Shown piece by piece: positions 61,883 to 64,000 of a stretch of DNA of 64,000 nucleotides. A model generated the notes under the pieces. The model did not search any database. It was not told the DNA's origin and was given only the letters and a program-made list of their open reading frames with translations. The stretch comes from Bacteroidota bacterium (GTDB taxonomy: Bacteria > Bacteroidota > Bacteroidia > Cytophagales > Cyclobacteriaceae), in the NCBI GenBank assembly GCA_018266055.1, contig JAFDYT010000005.1:496001-560000 (forward strand), written 5' to 3'. The first letter of the stretch is position 1; every line of letters begins with the position of its first letter. The translations under genes were made by a program, and so were the position numbers.

Positions 61883-64000
61883 TTAGCGCGCAAAAATCAG
61901 TTTACCGTGTTGTTCCGCCTTCTTTCCGTTGGTGGTCACTTGTAGTTTGTAGAGAAGCATTCCTTCTTTTATTCCTGAATTCACAGCGCTCCAGGGCAAT
62001 TGGTTGTGACCAATAATGAATTGGCCAATGTCCTTGGATTCGAACTGTTCTACCAGGCGGCCGTCCAGCGCATAAATCTGAAGTAAGAAATTGTCCGGAA
62101 GAACATTTCCGGAAAGTACAAAGTTGAACGTGAATACATCCGTCGACGGATTGGGATAAACTGACGAAAGAGTGATGGATGTTTCGTTCTTCACCGTAAA
62201 CGAAACCTCATAAGGTTGAGTGCCTGCCTTGTTGCCCACCGCGTCTGTTCCTGTTACCTGTAAGGTATAAGTCCCTTCCGGAAGATTTGCCGGCGTGAAG
62301 GTAACTGTAAAGTCTGATGTCGCCGTGGCGCTTGTCCATACCACATCCTTACGACTAAAGTTAATGCGCTTGAAACTGCATGGTGCGGAACTGCATGGGT
62401 AGCTCAACAACAGGGTGACGTGTGTGGTATCGGTGACAAACAAAAACGGATTGTCGTCGTGCAATTTTACTTTGATCACTGGGTTGGGCGAAATGTAGTC
62501 GCCGTTTTCAACATAACGACCATCGATGGAAACGTCTAACACCGGCGCCGACAAATCGGGAATTACATTCAGGTATGAGGTAAGGTTCACCAGGTTATTC
62601 TCGTAATACTGTTCGGGTTGGATTTTCGGATTTACATATACCGAAATGGTGTTGAGACCGCGCTTTCCTTGTGTGGCGATGGTGGTGCTGAACTTAGTGG
62701 TGTCGCCAGGCGCGGGCGCTTTTATTTTAAATGACGAAGATTCATTCACAGCATTGGCCATTGTAACGGTTTGATTCACGACCAACGAATCAGTAAATGT
62801 TTTGGAAGAGATGTTGACAAACCCAAACCTGCTGGTGAAGGGCTCACCTTCCGGCACGGATTGAGTGGTAGTTGGGCCTTGAAAATAAATCAGACCGTCG
62901 GCTACCGATTCAAACATAACAAACCAGTTCTTCAGTTGCGCTGCATTTTGAGAAACATTATCGCTCATTAGAAAGACGATTTTTAACTGAGGGTAGGTGG
63001 TAGGATCGATGTAACTGAGATCGTGGTTGTTTCCGGTAAGATTCAGCTCAAGCAAGGTTTCGGTTCCTTTCAGGTCCACTCCGTAAATCGAGTAACTGAT
63101 TTTATCGTTGCCATCAGAAAGTTTTGCTTTTGCAGAGAATTTAATCCACTTCTTGGCCGGGCCAATTAATGTAGAAGCAACTGCCCCTGACGGATTGATG
63201 CCGGTGATAGTGCTGGTGGTGCTTGCGTCCTGTGCGGTTACTGGCGTGGTGCTGGTACTAATAAGTTTGGCACTTCCCGCCGTCGCTCCTTTTTTTCCAA
63301 AGATGATCATGGGTTGGCCATCTGTAAGCGAGGTGATCTGCGAGTTGCTGATGCCGAGAAGGCCAAGTTTGTCCAACACGTTTTGTGACCATGTGGAGAA
63401 CTGAGGATTTCCCACGGAGTACAACACCACTGAATCACTGAGCTGGATATTGTCAATGTACGTTAGCAGGTCGTCGGCATTTCCTGTTTCTACTTCTGAG
63501 CCAAGAAAACTATTGATGACCGAGGGCTGTAATCCGCAGCCGCGGGAATCATTGTTGTAAAAACTGATGCCAGGATAAGGAGCGGCTGTTGTTTTGTTGA
63601 ACGCCACCAGATTGATCGTGTTATTTCTGCAAGGTACCTGAGCCGTCACGTTATACTCTGTGCCGTCTATTTTCATCGAGGCCGCCGTAAAACCCGAAGG
63701 GCTGCTCGCTCCAACCGATTTCACAGCTATGCTAGTAGTAGTTCGTGTGAAATTTATTTTTTTCTGCGCAAGGTTTACATCCAGATTGGTAAACGAATTT
63801 TTTAGTTGTTGTTCAAACCTGGATTGTGCCCAGCCTTCGGGACTGCCATTAATAAATACAAACGACGAAGTGGACCACTGAGAGCTGTCGCTGGTGCTTT
63901 GTTTAGCCGGTCGCGAACGCCAATAATACACTACTGAATCTTTCGTCAAGAGATTTACGGGTTGCTTCACCAGTACATTTCCCGTCGGCGTAAATTTGGT
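61883..64000 (-). CDS. T9SS-sorted protein with ILEI/FAM3-like domain (N-terminus outside window)
   Basis: The frame stays open to the window edge (the upstream codons read TKFTPTGNVLV), so the start lies outside; the GTG at 63970 is internal. The visible ~705 residues begin with a domain around VFINGSPEGWAQS. A segment near ISFYNNDSRG...DDLLTYIDNIQ...DGQPMIIFGKKGA follows, which closely follows the ILEI/FAM3 fold pattern. Beta-sandwich (CARDB/Ig-like) repeats come next, ending in an ~80-residue T9SS type A sorting domain (SVYPNPSTDVFTFNF...GMLLYKLQVTTNGK). It should be exported through the type IX system and fixed to the cell surface. A PorU2/C25-type peptidase could be the missing front part (not visible). 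Confidence 0.82.
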   Translation of the reverse strand, partial: TKFTPTGNVLVKQPVNLLTKDSVVYYWRSRPAKQSTSDSSQWSTSSFVFINGSPEGWAQSRFEQQLKNSFTNLDVNLAQKKINFTRTTTSIAVKSVGASSPSGFTAASMKIDGTEYNVTAQVPCRNNTINLVAFNKTTAAPYPGISFYNNDSRGCGLQPSVINSFLGSEVETGNADDLLTYIDNIQLSDSVVLYSVGNPQFSTWSQNVLDKLGLLGISNSQITSLTDGQPMIIFGKKGATAGSAKLISTSTTPVTAQDASTTSTITGINPSGAVASTLIGPAKKWIKFSAKAKLSDGNDKISYSIYGVDLKGTETLLELNLTGNNHDLSYIDPTTYPQLKIVFLMSDNVSQNAAQLKNWFVMFESVADGLIYFQGPTTTQSVPEGEPFTSRFGFVNISSKTFTDSLVVNQTVTMANAVNESSSFKIKAPAPGDTTKFSTTIATQGKRGLNTISVYVNPKIQPEQYYENNLVNLTSYLNVIPDLSAPVLDVSIDGRYVENGDYISPNPVIKVKLHDDNPFLFVTDTTHVTLLLSYPCSSAPCSFKRINFSRKDVVWTSATATSDFTVTFTPANLPEGTYTLQVTGTDAVGNKAGTQPYEVSFTVKNETSITLSSVYPNPSTDVFTFNFVLSGNVLPDNFLLQIYALDGRLVEQFESKDIGQFIIGHNQLPWSAVNSGIKEGMLLYKLQVTTNGKKAEQHGKLIFAR

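Overview
The window comes from a Gram-negative member of the Bacteroidota, most likely of the Cytophagales type (inference). Supporting signs are promoter -7 boxes of the form TAnnTTTG, a type IX secretion (T9SS) sorting domain, PorU/SusC-style plug and CarboxypepD_reg domains, propeller-Y_Y_Y histidine kinases, arrays of ~800-residue FtsX/MacB-type permeases, a K+-dependent membrane pyrophosphatase, and a short dispersed repeat with palindromic ends. No rRNA, tRNA, CRISPR array, insertion sequence or prophage was recognised. The one structural RNA is RNase P RNA.

Layout. 1-9.1 kb: three tandem paralogous propeller/Y_Y_Y sensor kinases, the first cut by the window edge. 9.2-19.1 kb: mixed housekeeping and envelope genes. 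These include a DUF1569 protein, a signal-peptide amidohydrolase fused to an outer-membrane beta-barrel, a membrane LytTR regulator, a CPBP protease, a GT39 glycosyltransferase, an EthD-domain lipoprotein, a 51-codon coiled-coil gene and two envelope proteins. 19.2-28.8 kb: the most interesting region, a probable undescribed RiPP (ribosomally made, modified peptide) cluster. 28.9-35 kb: acyltransferase, MG2/plug protein, a glycine-rich-domain gene pair, a small lipoprotein and a Rieske protein. 35.1-37.5 kb: one FtsX-type permease. 37.5-39.9 kb: a histidine kinase between two paralogous outer-membrane barrels. 40.3-42.7 kb: two paralogous pentameric ligand-gated channels flanking rnpB. 42.7-48.7 kb: Kup K+ transporter, coiled-coil lipoprotein, membrane protein and pyrophosphatase. 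49.0-61.4 kb: five consecutive FtsX-type permeases. 61.4-64 kb: a SlyD-like FKBP and a T9SS-sorted protein running off the edge.

The RiPP cluster. Two small genes below normal ORF cut-offs (20833-21000 and 21012-21155) encode 55- and 47-residue peptides. They share a leader motif (LFQ-[VI]-[ED]-ELE-[ED]-RFELA) and diverge in a short C-terminal core, where both keep Trp and a Cys-Asn-x-Ser motif. A hairpin with a T-tract separates them from a polycistron: a two-domain class I isoprenoid synthase-like/squalene-cyclase-like protein, a PqqD-like domain fused to an M50 membrane protease, a radical SAM/SPASM maturase and a CarboxypepD_reg protein. Facing them is a second operon with a 'pseudo' radical SAM protein, which keeps the SPASM end but lacks the CxxxCxxC cluster motif, and a helical-repeat protein. 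The same GC-rich palindrome (CAAyCCCC...GTTTATGGGGG) lies upstream of both operons and next to the LuxR-type regulator gene, so the two operons are probably one regulon. The proposed product, a radical-SAM-modified and possibly terpenoid-decorated peptide, is inference from gene content only.
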